A DNA stretch of 64,000 nt from Loxodes magnus. Its lineage: Eukaryota > Ciliophora > Karyorelictea > Loxodida > Loxodidae. The stretch lies in NCBI GenBank assembly GCA_946699065.1, contig CAMPDV010001517.1, positions 46,881 to 110,880 of the forward strand, given 5' to 3'. The notes beneath the pieces were generated by a model. That model was not told the origin of the DNA. It worked only from the letters and a program-made list of their open reading frames with translations, and did not search any database. This document shows positions 25,805-39,869 of this stretch, piece by piece. Positions within the stretch are counted from its first letter, which is position 1, and every line of letters starts with the position of its first letter. The translations under genes were made by a program, and so were the position numbers.

Positions 25805-26347
25805 ATGAATTTTACTAAATATAAATAAATTCTAAACTTAAAATTAAAGTTTAGTAGTGTTAAAGTATTAATAAGCATTATCACAGCTTGCATCACTCTT
25901 ATTAATAAAACAAATGAAATCCTTTAGGTTAAATAAAAGAACTAATAATATAGAGAGGAAAAATCATAAAGCCTAATTTAATACTGGCTTGATAAAACTA
26001 AAAATTCTAAATTTTATATTTAAACATTTAAATAGGAGTTTTATCTGCGTAAAGAAGAAGATGTATATTAATCCTAGAATGAAGGAAAATAAAGAGCAGT
26101 GAGGATCTAAAATATATAAAAACTTTTCTTTGATTACTAAAATAAATAGCTAAGTCTAATTATTCAATTATTCCTCCTTTTAATTAATTAATTTTAATTT
26201 AAGAGCTTATAAACATATTTAATTGTAAGAGTTGCTCCTTTCAATTAAATATGTTTTAAAGAAATAAAAGCATTTCAACATGTTCTCTTCTTATGTTTAT
26301 TTGACTATGTTTCGTCTATTAGAAAAGATAAATTTTGTTTCTGTTGA
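25805..26347 (+). CDS. Hypothetical protein with charged central region
   Basis: ATG 25805 to TGA 26345-26347 gives 180 residues in one frame with no internal TGA. The middle (about residues 45-115) is highly charged and Gln-rich, including QYREEKSQSL and LRKEEDVYQSQ, with a likely helical pattern; both ends are hydrophobic. It starts about 430 bases after the tail-anchored gene on the same strand. A TGA-free run of this length is not itself convincing here; the compositional change in the middle is the main support. No family is recognised. Confidence 0.35.
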
Positions 26348-28148
26348 AAGATTATAAAGTATTTATAATCCTAGAAATAGCTTTAACCTATTTAGTTAAT
26401 CAAAAGCCATTTTCTCTTAATAAAATCTAAAATATTCTCCGATTATATCAAGATTGTTAGAGTTCGATTTTCTCCTTTGCTTATTTGCAAATATGTCTAT
26501 TATTTACTAAATAACTCAAATTTACATAGTTGCTTACTTTTTTTAATTCCTTTTTGACTCTAATGAGCTAAATTTCTTTCGTATACCAAATTATGCAACC
26601 TCTTTGTAAGGACTTTACTTATAATTTTAATACCTTATTATGATTTAAATAGGCTATCTATTTTTTAATTACCCTTGCTTTATTTTTTAAATAGGAATAG
26701 TAATTAAAGTATTAAACTTCTCAGGTGTTCTTCCAAATCTCCGCATATTATTGAGTAAAGAGCATATTTTTTCTTAATAAATAAAGTATTAAATGATTGT
26801 AAATTGAAAGTACCTTTAAAGTAAAATTAACACTTTAATTTTAATTTTAGTTAAGAAAGTATCTTAAATATCCTAATTATCCTTGATATTATCTTAAAGC
26901 ATCTAATAATTTGAAAGCTATCTTCGCTATAGTTGAAAAGCCTTTGGCGGCAATTTGATTAATTTATCTATAAGCATATTTCTAAACTTTTAAAAGGTTC
27001 TAAAGTAGTGTCCATACTTTAAAGATTTGTGTTGTAGTTTAAGAAAATTTGAAGAAACTTATTAATTGGCTAGTAGTTGCTGCCTTTTAAAGAAGTCCTT
27101 TAATATTTTTATTATACTTTGAAAAATGCAAAGTTGTAGAGAGTTCAAGTTTATGCTTTAAAAGCTATAAATCACCTGTTTATGCTTACTCCAAATAGTA
27201 GTAGCCTTTTAATCCTTGGATAATAAAGAGTTGGTAAGTATACTCATGCAGCAATTTATACTAGTTCGTTATTAAAATAATTCCACATTTAAGGTATTTC
27301 TTTAAAATTGAAATGCATATACAATTAGCTATAACTTAGAACTATCTTAAATATATTTATACCTTTAGAAATTAAAACTAATAAGCATTACAAATATTAG
27401 AAATTAGCTTTTATCATACAGATAAGTAAATAAGCTAGCTAGTATATCTTACAGAGAGGGATATAACGAGACTAGAGTAGAAGATAAAATATTATCCTAT
27501 ATCTAATTTATTTAGATTAGAGTAATACGTACATTTAGAAACTTAATAAAACTAAATAAATATTTTGCTAGAAACTATTTAGCAATGTCTCATATTAATT
27601 ACCTTTCAAAAGGAAATTAAAGTTAATAGCTTAATGAAAAGTTGACTATTAATTAAATTAAATTTAGCTTTTAGCTAGTAGGATAAAATTAGTAAACAAA
27701 GGTATATCAAATTCTTCAATTTAGAAGGATTTGAAGCTTTTTTTCAAAATAAGTTGAAGAAGCATAGAAAATAATAATTATTATTCAGAAGGAAATACTT
27801 GGAAATAACTTAATTATTAGTAATCATTAAAAGAATAAAATATCAAGATTATGAAAAAAGTTATAAACAGTGGAATTTCTAGATTTATAGATATTCTTTG
27901 ATGTTAAATTTAGGAATATATGGCTGAGAATATTTTATAAAGAATAACCTTAACTCTCAAAGAATAAAAGACTAAGAAAAAGAAAGTTCTAGTGCCTCTA
28001 TTAGTTAATTTGTTTTTAAGTTATTCAACTTAATTCAAAATTTAGAAAGCGGATTGATAATAGGATCATTAATTTTTAAAAAGGTACTCTGTTTAGAAAG
28101 TGTCAGGGTTGTAAATTATTGTTGCTTGAAGTAAAAATATTCATTAAA
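26348..28148. other. AT-rich spacer sequence without a supported gene
   Basis: About 1.8 kb. A minus-strand frame around 26900-27260 looks weakly protein-like, with no recognisable motif. Nothing else is supported. Confidence 0.45.
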
Positions 28149-28625
28149 ATGTCTCTTAATAAATCATTATAACAGCAAGTTATAAAATAAATAAAATCAT
28201 ATGACAACACTGTTTTAGGAAAGGTTGAATTAGTAAAATTTAATGTGAAGATTAATATTCAAAATGACACTATTAACTTTAACAATAAGGAGAAAAAGAG
28301 AAACAAAACTAAACAAATGACCAATACTATAATCTAGAGATTCAAGACAGAATTACGAATTGCCATAAATTTATTACATTTTATAGGATTAGAGTTGATG
28401 AAATTTTAGTATTTATAGAATTATTTAAACTTATTAGTTGTTCTTCAAACAGATCGGATATTCCCGAGAGAATGGACACCATAAATAATTTAATTGCAAG
28501 TATTACCTGGAAATCATAAAGCATTTAAAGAAAGTAGTTTATAATCCTATTAACTAAAAAGAGAAAAAGTCCCTTAAAATATATATACGAATAAACAAAG
28601 AAAGACTGAGGATGATTAAATTTGA
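28149..28625 (+). CDS. Hypothetical basic protein
   Basis: ATG 28149 to TGA 28623-28625 gives 158 residues in one frame with no internal TGA. The sequence opens with a polar Gln/Lys segment (MSLNKSLQQQVIKQIK), has a Lys/Asn-rich middle (NNKEKKRNKTKQ), a leucine-rich hydrophobic patch near residues 75-100, and a polar tail ending in KQRKTEDDQI. Codon use is less AT-extreme than its flanks. I recognise no family or catalytic motif; it could be a DNA- or RNA-associated basic protein, but that is a guess. Confidence 0.4.
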
Positions 28626-30646
28626 TAATAATTAATAACCATTAAGTTAACTTGGAACTATTTAAAAAATTTCTATGAAATATAAAAGAATTAAATTCTA
28701 AAGAAGAGGTTATAATAACAAGAAAAAACACTTACTAACATTTGCTCTCAAAGCTAAAATAATAATAATTTTAAATTATTTATTTAATGACTATGTTTAA
28801 TTATGATAGCTTACCTAAAAATTTCTAACTTAATAAGAGTTTATCATTATAAAATTATTAAGAAAAAGAGAAAAATAATAGTTATAATTCTTAATTTTTA
28901 TCCTTTCTTAAAATACAAAAGTTTAGTAAAATAAATAGCAATTTTTGGTTTAGTTCCTTTCAATAGGTAATAGCTAGAATTTAAACTAAGATCTAAGATT
29001 AAAATAATTAAAAATATAATAATTCTAGTTCAATGAGTATTTATACATTTGATTTAATTATAATATGCATGCATAATGAATTTAGTTCTTAGAATGATAT
29101 TTAAATTGTAATAAATAATTATAACTTTGACTAAAATTTATAATGCTTAAGGAATTATTTTTAAGTATAGCTATTATTTATATAGATAAAACCAAATGCT
29201 TCTTCAATTATTTTTTTCAACAATTGCTATTTTTTAAATTCATAGTAAATGGTTAATAATTACTTGAGTTTCTAATTAAATAACTAAAGCAAAAAATTAG
29301 CTATTGTCTCTAATTTTCATTCAATCAAAATTTCAAACCTATTTACTGTTATATATCTTTATTAAAAAAGATAAACAGCGAATAGCTTAATTATTTTATT
29401 TTTATGAATCTAAAGTTTAATTTAATAATTATAGCTTCTTTTAAAAATAGAAATAAGCTTTCTAAACCTAATTTTCTTAAGCAAATCTCTATTAAGCATC
29501 TAATTTAAATTAATGCTCAATTATCTATTGTCTTATCTTTTTGACTTTAAATAAAAGATTATTTTTAGCAACAGGAGCAGACTCTTTAAATCATGTGCCT
29601 ATCATTCAAATTTATAACTTTAACTATTTATTGTAATTTTTTCTAATTATTTATCTACTATTAGCATCACTTACTTATCATGCTATTTAAATTTCAGTTT
29701 ATTTTAGTTAAATCATTTGTTTCAAAATTAAATTTTTCTAATTCTACTGTCTTGCTTTATAAAACATAGATCTATATTCTTAAAAATATTTAATTGAAGC
29801 ATTTTATTTCTATGATCTTTAAATAAATAATCAAAACCAATCTCAACTATTTTAAAGTTGACATTCTAATATTATTAATACCTTCTAGTTCTATTACTAT
29901 ATTTCATTTCTATAACTATATCCTTTTCCAACATCTATTGTTTCTTTAGGGTTAAGAGAAATTTCATTTCATTAAACTCCTTAAAATTTTAACTACTATT
30001 TAGCCTATTTAAAGTATGTTAGAATATAGAAGAATTACATAAGGAACTATTAATAGTAAGGCTTTTTTTGCAATGATTTGAGTTTAGTTTAAAGATTTAG
30101 GTAGTGTAAGTTTGATTTAATAGGTATAAGTTGAAAAGAGTATTTGATGTTAACTAAATGCAAAATGAAATTTATTAGATAGCTTAATTTCTTAAATAGA
30201 GATACTAAATAAAAATAGCAATGATCTTTAACTATAATACAGCTGTTTAATGCTTATTTTCATTTTAGGGTGAAAATGCTTAGAATTAAGTGTAATTGCA
30301 AAACTTAATTTTGCAAATATATTTAAAATAAAAGCTAGAATGAATATCTAAGCTTTATTAGTTTATTTATACATTAAACTATAAAGCTAGCTATATTATA
30401 TTTACTAAAGCTTCTACATAGATTATTATTTATATAAGCAACTTTGTAAGCTATAAAGAGAAATTTAGTTAAAGCAAGTATAATCAAATAATTTAGCTAT
30501 TAATACAAATATCAGTTAAAGGAAAATAGTTAGAACTAAATTATATCATTAAGTTACTAAGAGATCTGTCGTTGCTTATTACCTCTTTATATGCATCACT
30601 AAAATCTTCTATTTCCTAAAATTTAATTCTACAACTCAAATTATAA
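28626..30646. other. AT-rich stretch upstream of the pseudokinase-Kelch-kinase gene
   Basis: About 2 kb of very low GC with no supported gene or repeat. It must contain the promoter of the gene at 30647, but no motif can be named. Confidence 0.5.
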
Positions 30647-33600
30647 ATGGAGCTTTAAGATTATACTGTTTAAGATATTTGAGGCCTTTTGTATTAAAAT
30701 GGAGCAAGTAGAGATCCCTAAGCTCCAATAAGAATATGAAAATATGAAGAATTAATTCCAAGCTAAGGATATCTTAATAACTTGAAAAAGATAGGGAAAG
30801 GAGCTTTTGCAAATGTTTATAAAATAAATATAGAAAGAAATAAATATGCCTTAAAAATATTTACAAGAGAAAAAGGTAGAACATAGCAATAAGTTATCAA
30901 CCATTTCTATTAAGTATGCAAATCTTTTTTGGCTGTGAAGCATGAAAGAATTTTATAGCTTCTTGGAGTTGCTATTAACGATTAAGACGAAGAAAATTAC
31001 GTTTTTTGTTATTATACAGATTACTAATAAAAGAACACTTTGCATAATGTGATTTAAAAGAAATAGTTATTTGCAGATATCCCATAAAACTCTTAAATTA
31101 GATTTTATAAAAAAGTGATTTTACTTTAATAAATAGCTGAAGGAGTACAAGCAATTCATAATGAAAATCTAACGCACAAGTTCATCCAATCAATTAATAT
31201 TCTATTAGATAAAAATGATGAACCTAAAATAACTAATCAAGATATATTTATTTATGACCAATCTCCAAATGAAATTTATTATAGTTAAATGAGTTATAAG
31301 GCTTTTGATAATAACGAACGCTAATAAATTGATATATGAGCATTGGCAATTGTTGCTATATAAATATTTAATGAAATTCATCCTTATCCATAAATATATA
31401 ACTATTGAGCAATTTAAGATTATGTTTATAACTAAAGAGAAATTCCAAAATTTTCTAGTGAAATACTTTAAGACGAGTAATTAGCATAACTGCTTAAATA
31501 ATCTTTTAGTTATGATTACAAAAATAGACCAAGTATACTGTAATTCTGAAAAACACTAGAGTAAATTAAGCAAAGGATTGAACTTTAATTTATCTTTGAT
31601 CATTCTTAAAATGTTGATAATAAAAATTGATCAATCAAAACTAATGTTGCATCTAGATTATTAAGCAAAGTTTTGAAGAAATATAAAATAGATAGTTAAA
31701 ATATTCCATTTGTTGCTTTTATTATAAACTAAGATACTCTAATTATTAAGTAAGGTATTAGTTTCTATGAATATTAACTGAAAGATAGTTAGATTTAGAT
31801 TGATGAAGAAAGTTCAGTTTATTATACAAATGATTTTGTTTATATTTCAGGTGGAAAATTAGAAGGCAAGATAGCTTAAAATTTTTAAATGATAGATAGA
31901 AAAAATTGATAAGTTATAAAGTAGTGCTAAATGCTCTATCCAAGATGTGGTCATAAAGTGGTATAAAGACAAGTTGAAAATAATACCTTTGTCTATATAA
32001 TTTCAGGAATGGTATCAGAAAATCAAGCTTAAGATAAGTGTGAATACTTCGATGTAAATGAAGGAGTCTGTAGAGAATTAAAAAGCGTAATGATTGGTTG
32101 CAAAAGTTTTGGTTGCATCATAGAACAAAATAGTATTTGAATTTTAGGAGGAATGAATTAATACTAGTAAAGAATAGCTTAAGTACAATATTTTGATTTG
32201 AATACAGAAATTTGAAATGTTGCTACTTAAGAAATTCCAAGCGATTCGTGTGTTAGTTTAGTAAAAGATGAAAATGGAACTATATACATGTTTGGAGAGA
32301 AACTGGGAGGAGTTTATGAGATGAGATGAAAAGACAATAACTTATAATTTGAATTAATATCCGAAAATAAATATCCTGGAAAATGTTGGTAATAAGACTT
32401 TATAATCCATGAACAAAAGATATATATGAGAGATAAAGAAAAAATATATAATTATGATATGTAAATAAAGCAATGATAATTAAATGGAAGGGAAAGAATA
32501 AGTTTATAAATAATATAACAAAACTAATTAAAAAGTAAAGAATCATTTTAAGTATTTTAGCAAAATTAATAATAAGTGACTATAGAAGATATTAGAGAAC
32601 TTATCTAGCAATATAGTAATCAAACTAAAGAATTTGAATATTAAAAGTTAATTCCAAATGAATAGTCTTTATTGGATTTAAAATTTTTAGGTAAAGGAAC
32701 ATTTGGAAAAGTTTATAAAATAAATGTTGAGGGAAATTAATACGCAGCCAAGATAATGATTTAAAAAGCAGGAATTGATTAACAAATGCTTATAGAGAAT
32801 TTTTACTAGGAGTTGAAATCTCTTTTATCTATTAATCATGAAAGAGTTTTAAAAATAGTTGGAATCGCATTAGATACTTCAGAAAAGGATAATTATAAAT
32901 TATGTCATCTTACTGAATATTAGGAATATAATAGTTTATATAATGCTATCCTAAGTAATTCTTTATTCTAAGATTTACCATAGCAATCGAAGGAACGATT
33001 TGATAGAAAGCTAAATCTTATTTAATAAATAGCAGAAGGAGTCTAAGCAATACACAATAAAGGTTGGATTCATAGAGATATAAAATCTTTGAATATATTA
33101 CTAGATGCAAATTACGAACCAAAAATAGCAGATCTAGGTTTAGCACATTAAGAATCAGAAACTTTTATTCAATCTTGACGAGGATCTCCGTAATGAATGG
33201 CGCCTGAGATTTTTAAATTTTAAGTTAGTACTAAATGTGATATTTGAGCTCTTGCATGTGTAACTGTTGAAATATTTAATGAGAGCATTCCATATCCTCA
33301 TTTAGACAATATCGGATAAATATATGAACATGTAGTAAAATAAAAAAATTACCCTGATTTTTGTCTAGAAATTAAAGAAAACAAACTATTAGCTAAATTA
33401 CTAGAAAAATCCTTTAGTTATGAGCCTCAAAAAAGGCCAGATATTCAAGATTTCATTCATGATATTGGTCTAATTAAATATAGCCGTAGAATTTAAATTT
33501 TGCCAGAAGATAATTCAATTTAACAGAAAGATTCATCTTAAAGGGTTTTTTTAAATGAATAAGATTAAATCTTAATTTAATCTGTTGAAGGATCTCAAAA

Positions 33601-33655
33601 AGCATGAATGTCTTCATAATGCAGCTAAAGCAGTTTAGTAAGAGAAGAAGTTTGA
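30647..33655 (+). CDS. Pseudokinase-Kelch-kinase fusion protein, TGA read as Trp
   Basis: ATG 30647 opens MELQDYTVQDI and the frame runs 1,003 codons to a TGA at 33653-33655 with no indel. About fifteen earlier TGA codons are read through, many at conserved Trp: IRIW (30737), DIW of both kinases (second at 33245), QWMAPE (33194) and the Kelch W after FDLNTEI. Only two or three Trp are TGG. Domain A (about residues 48-320) keeps its glycine loop and YALK lysine but has HKF for HRD and no DFG: a pseudokinase. About residues 395-610 form a Kelch-like propeller ([22 protein letters not shown]). Domain B (from about 680) has GKGTFG, HRDIK near 808, DLGLA and WMAPE: apparently active. The layout parallels the gene at 14681. 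The exact stop is uncertain; the TGA at 33605 is also possible. Confidence 0.85.
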
Positions 33656-33816
33656 GTGACGAAATAAATATTTAAGAACAAATAAATTAATATAGTAAAA
33701 AGTAAAATAGATATATTATAAATATGCTTTATAAGCTTGAATTAGATTTGAAATATATCTATAGTTATATTCTTAATTTAAATCTTTCATTTCTATAGAT
33801 AACTTCTTTTAATATT

Positions 33817-36800
33817 TTTACACTCATTATAATAATTTTCTATTATTAACTATTATAATTCCCCTTTCTACTAATCTATTACCTTAAGTGCATAATCAAT
33901 TCCTTAAATGTTTATCAAATAAAAATTATTTCACTAGATATCCAATTTATTTTATAGGCTTAGAGTCTAGTATTATGGTATTAAATCCTTGAATTGCTAA
34001 ATCTTTATTAAAGCGTTCTAGCTAAAATCTGCTTTATTTTAATACAAAAGCTTCCAAATGTCATCGATTGTTATTTCTTTGCTTTCCAGGACTTCTACTT
34101 CTCTTTTCTTCATATACTACCTAAAGTCTAACTGTTCTTAAGCCTTGATATTATTTGCTGGTTTAGATTCGTTTTATTTATGTGGATTCCATTTTTCTTT
34201 TATTTATTCGATTTAGTTCCTAAATTCTTTTAAATCAGGTCTATCAGCAGGACTGAAACTAAATGATTGCGTGAGTAATTGAACTAGCAAGGGTTCTTTT
34301 TAAATTTCACTAGAAAACTCAGGATGTTTCTTCTAAAGTAAGATGTAATTTTAAACTTCTTTAGCACTTTAAAGATCTGGGTAAGGGATTGCTTCATTAA
34401 ATATCTCTATAGCCACGCAAGCAAGAGACCATATATCACTCTTGTAGCTTACTTGATGGTTACATAATTCAGGTGCAATTCACTAAGTAGTTCCTCTTTT
34501 TTATTCAGTATATCCTATCTCAGATTCACTTGCTAATCCAAGATCAGCTATTTTTGGATCATCGTTCTCATCAAGTAAAATATTGAGAGACTTTATATCT
34601 CTGTGAATCAGTCCAACTGCATGAACTGCTTAAATTCCTTCAGCTATCTGTCCTAACAATTTGATTTTCTTGAAAAGTCTTTCTTTGCTTCATTACTTTA
34701 AGAGCATAATCTAAACCCTCGATATTTATTTTGTAAACGTATCCATATGCTCCTTTGCCTAATTTTTATAATTTGCTTAGAGTTTCTTAATTTGGAACTA
34801 AATCATTGAAATTTCAGATACGTACATTTGCTTAATTTTTATTAATTAGCCCTTAAATATCTTATAGGGTTATTTATCTTTTAGGTACATTTTTTAATTA
34901 AGGCTTTTCTTTATTTTATCTTTATTTTACTTATCTTTAATTTTATTACTATGCACTTCAATTCTTTTAGCTGTTTAACTAACTATTCAAATTTTCACCT
35001 TCACCACTTTAATTTTATTCCTAGCAAATTAACTCTATTTATCAGTCTTAATTTTGCAAATCAAAGACGTTTATTTGTTCTCCATCCCACACGAATATTT
35101 AATCCTCTTAGAGTATTGGATTTTGAAAGTAAGATTTGCCTGAGTAAGAGTTTTCAGATATTTAATTGCACTAATATTCGTATTAATTCCAGCTTAGCTG
35201 ATACACTCCATTTAGATTTTATCCGAAGATATATGTAGCTCCTTTCTAATCTTTAATTAGCTTGATTGATGTTTTAAAAGGACTATCTTATTAAACTACT
35301 TTGAAGGTATCAAAGTTAAAGTCTAAAATCTGTTCAGAATCGAGCTCACTTTCTTTTTAACTGACAGCTCCAATAAGCACCAAGCTAACTTTATTGTGTG
35401 ATTTAAATATTTTTAATTAAAACAATTTTCGCTTAATTTATTTGCATTTTCTTTCAGTGACGTCAAAGTACTCAAAAGTTTCTTCGTATTAGTCTAGAGT
35501 TAATTCTTCAGGAATGATATAAATATAAACTTTATTTTGCTTTATTATTTATACCATTTCGTGACATCTTCTTGACTATTACATCTAACACTGACATAAG
35601 ACTTTGAAGGTATTTCTATCTATCATTTAAAAGTTTTAAGCACACTAGCCATTAGATTTCCCCCCAGAAACAAAAACATAATTTTAAGTATATAAAACTG
35701 AACTCTCTTCATCTATCAAGATAGTCGAATTTTATAGAGTTAATTCTTCAAATTTTTTATTTTTCTTGGTGACCAAAGTACTGGAATCTTTCAAAAATGA
35801 GAGCGAAGGAAATATTATTTACGTTTAAAACTGAAACGATTATTATCCGTATACCTATGAGATATTTTAGCCAGTTATCTAAATGTTTTAGCGAGTCATT
35901 AGTTTAGAATAAATTTCGCTTTATGTTTAATTTGATTATAGGTCAGGCTATATATATCTATCAGGCATCTAATTAATATTACCAATTTCATAATTTTGCT
36001 TTATTTATTCGATGCTTTATCTGAAATCCGTAATCCTTGGTCTTTCTTATGTATTGTAATGAAATGACTATAATAATAGTCTTTCCAACTATTTATCTTG
36101 CCTTATTTCGTCTGAAAACTATGGTAATCCTCTTTAGTTGCAAATAAAATCTCTAATCTATGACATGTCTTTTAAGTGAGGATAAGGAAGAGTTTCGTTA
36201 AAAATTTCTATTGCTACACATGCTAAAGCCCATATGTCAGAAGCAGGACTTACTTTATATTCGAAAACTTCAGGTGCCATCCACTAACCTGTTCCTCTTG
36301 CTTTAGTAGTAGTCATTTAGACATCATCTCCAGCTAATCCTAAATCAGCTACTTTAGGAGCATCGTTTTCGTCAAGAAAGACATTTTAAGCTTTTATATC
36401 TCTATGAATCAATCCAACAGCATGAATTGCGTGAATTCCTTCTGCAATTTAGCTGAGCAGTCTTAATTTTTTATAAAATCTTAGTGGAGAACCTTATGGA
36501 GCATCTGGAAACAATTGCTTATTTCTAATTAGATCGAATAAATTTCCTTTTTATTAATAATTAGTATAATGGCAGAAGCAATATTCATCTTCATCAGAAG
36601 AATCTATTGCAACTCCCACAATCCTAAGAACTCTATTATGATTAACTGATAAAAGAGACTTGCATTCATTATAAAAATTATTAATTAGTTCTTATTAAGT
36701 TTCTCCTCTTTTTTGAGTCATTATTTTAAGAGCATAATCTAGTCCATCTATATTTATTTTATAGACTGATCCATACCCTCCTTTACCTAAAGTTTTTAAA

Positions 36801-36934
36801 TTGTTTAAAAACTTTCTACTAGGAATTAGCTAATCATAATCCCAAATTCTTATAGGTGATTTTGGATCTCTACTTGCTCCATTAGCCATTAAAAGTTAAA
36901 AAATATCCTCTACTGTATATCTTTTTTTCTGCAT
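33817..36934 (-). pseudogene. Truncated right-arm copy of the tandem-kinase gene
   Basis: Reverse-strand ATG at 36934 matches the start at 14681. Kinase 1 and the Kelch-like region are nearly identical to the left copy. At the kinase 1 to Kelch junction this copy has three T where the left has four, so here the frame is continuous. About 227 bp covering the N-lobe of kinase 2 are missing near 34685, between two AGAAAG hexamers, which shifts the frame. The copy ends in kinase 3 at the arm boundary, so kinases 3 and 4 are absent. The first two domains could still make a kinase-Kelch protein of about 650 residues; the rest is broken. Confidence 0.8.
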
Positions 36935-39049
36935 TTTTTAGTTTAATAATTGAATGCAATTGAATATAAATCAATTAGTTTATAAAATGATTCCTTTAAA
37001 ACAATCAGAATTTGAAGAATTACTTTAGAACAGTTAAAATTAAGGATATTTATAAAATATGAATCATAAATATCTAATCTTAGCTTGGCTTTATCATGAG
37101 AAAATTCAAAATTAAATAATTTTAAAACCAATTATTGTGTTTTATTTACTTCTGAGTAGATCCAGTTTTCTTTCTATTATAGCAAAATTTTAAATAACTG
37201 CAAAGTAAAGTTTGGAACATAAACAAGCTGAGATTATTAAGCCTGCAGTTATAATTCTATTGTAATTTATTTTCAAAATTGTTATAATTTTAATTTAAGT
37301 TCTAGTTAGTACCTTTTAAAGATATTACATCAGCACATTTAAATATTTTCATAGGTTTTACATTTTTTAGGGAAGAGTTAGAATTGAAAATTAGACCTTT
37401 ACCTTTTCAATAATTTTTAATTATGCATTTTGAAATAAAGTTAATTTTTTAGAGTAAATATAAAAATCTAAACCTTATATAAATTAAATAAATTATAAAA
37501 AAAGAAGTCTCTTAGTGCTTTAGTGAGTGTCGATATCTATTTGCTATCTCTTTTTTTAATTTATATTTCTATATTTTCTATAAATTTTAAAATCACTCCA
37601 AGTAATTTATTGGCAGTAGCTTGAAATTAAATTATGCCATAATCTTTCTCTCTTTACCTTTCCTTTTGGATGGTTTTAAAAAGAATTCTTCTCCTTATAG
37701 TTATTTGATCTAGCAACCAATTTCTTCAAACTTTTCAGGTAATTTACATAGTTAAATTATTTGAAATTTCTCATTCACTCTAAAATAATTTTTATGCTAA
37801 GAGTAATATTTATTATTTTAGATGCTTCTTAAAATTCTTAAATTTCAGTAGATTCTAGAACTAGGCACATTAAATTAATTTATGCCAATTAGTCATATAT
37901 CATATATCTTCTAGCTTTGCTGCATAAACCATATGCTTATATATTATCTATTATTTATTTTTATTGTTTTCTTTAAGAATCTAAATCCCCTTTTACGCAA
38001 AGAATTCTTAATCACTTATTCCTAAATTTATTAGCGAAAATATCTATAAATATTGAAACTCTCCTGTTTAGAAGATTTTTCATTAGTGAGATATTTTAAA
38101 TTTTGTATTTTACTAGAAAATAGGTTATTTTGTAATATTTTCTTCTTAATAGTTAGCTTTTATTAATTTCTATGGTTTTATTTCTTTTACTCATTTCGAT
38201 AATCGAACTAAAAATTCTCTCCAGTTGATGAATTAGGTATGTCTGTGTTTACTTATCTTTAAATAGGTTGCTTATTCTTTTAATTCTGTTCTTTTGGTTT
38301 TTATTGGATAATTTATGGTCTAGCTTTTATTATATTTTATTTAATTAGTAAAGGTATTTTCGATAAAATTAATAAGGTAAAATACATATGCTAGCATCTA
38401 AAAAAAGAAGAAATTACATAATTTTGGTATTTTAATATAAGAAAAGTAATTATGAGATAGCTTAAAATAACTTAATTCAGATAAAGCTTTCGTATTTTAT
38501 CATTAATAAGCTGAAGTAGTACAATAAATCCTCTAAAGCCTAATAATTAATTAATTTGCTCAATTAACTTCTTTATCGCTTACTATTTTTAATTTTAATA
38601 TAGATCTTCTAAAGCTACTAATTTAAATTCTTTTATACTAAATAATAAAAGGTATTATTTATGAATTCTAATGAAATGCTTATTTATTTTATAAATTTCC
38701 TTGTATATTTACTTAAGCAAGCCTATCTAGTTTTAGTTAGAAATAATAAAGATTAAATAGTAGATTTATCATTAATAGTTAATTTAAAACTTTATTTTAA
38801 GATTGTGCAACTAAGTTTAGTCATAATTATGTATTTAATTATAAGAAATATCTATAATATTTATTTGCTAATAGCAATGCTTTTTAAATCTTTATTAAGT
38901 TTACAATATTAATGTATAAAGTATTTAATAGAGAGCATTATAGAAGTTTTCTTATAGTAGACTAATTAGTCTATAGCTATTTTAAATATCTTGCTATATT
39001 TATTTTAATTCATCACTATTATTCCCTTTATTAGACTTTTTATTTTCTT
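36935..39049. other. AT-rich stretch, mirror of 12561-14680
   Basis: No supported gene. It is the upstream region of the right-arm kinase copy and closely matches the left arm. Confidence 0.5.
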
Positions 39050-39869
39050 TAACTATTTTTATTTTTAAAAAGATGCACCAAAACATCTGCCTTTCTAAAA
39101 ATTAAATAAGAAGATATATAAAAAGGCAGCGCTGAGTTTCGCAAATAGGAAAGATAGGAATCAGATTCAAGCTCATCTTCGCAAGGCAAAATTATGAAAG
39201 GTGCAATTGAATCTAACAAAGATAAAATACAGATACAGGAAGATCTACAAATAAAGATTGATGCGATTAAACGCAAATAATTAAATATGAAGAAACAATT
39301 TACAATTAAAATCTTTAAATAAGGGAGCTAACAAACTTTATAGAAGACTAAAGCAATGAACATGTAATATTAAAAAACTAACTTATTGAAAAAAACCTAG
39401 TAACGGAAGGGTAACTCTTAAAATAATCTTAACAAAATTTTAAATATTCTTAAAAGATGGAAGTCGAAAAATAGCCACTGCCTCCGAAAAACAACCTAAC
39501 CCATAAAAAGAATCTGAAAATTACGATAATAACATAATTAAAAGACTTGAAAAAATAGAAAAATTGTTTAATATAAGTACAATTTAACAATAATAAAAAA
39601 ACATTGCAGATACTGTCAATCAGGCTATCATCTACTAAGAAACTGCTAATAATGAAAAAGATTAAACGAAAAGAACAATAAAAAACATGATGTCGACTTG
39701 ACAAATTATGGATAACAAAAACTGGAATACATAGATAAAAACTCCTTGCAAGACCCACTTAAATTTATTAGTGGTAACCTGCCATTTATCAAAAAAGGTA
39801 ATGGCCTACATCCATGTAAAATAAATGGCAGAGTGAAACTGGTTGGAACTCCAGCAAGCTTGAAAACTC
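39050..39869 (+). mobile_element. Retroelement-like fossil with coiled-coil ORF, right-arm copy
   Basis: This is the mate of the island at 11723-12560, here in plus orientation. The product is charged and coiled-coil-rich, with ESDSSSS near the start and long Gln/Glu/Lys stretches. There is no enzyme domain, so LINE first-ORF or gag-like are both possible. It is broken. In about 300 bases compared by eye it differs from the left copy at about 6 percent of sites plus several indels, against about 2 percent in a flank sample, although it sits at the same place in both arms. Confidence 0.45.
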
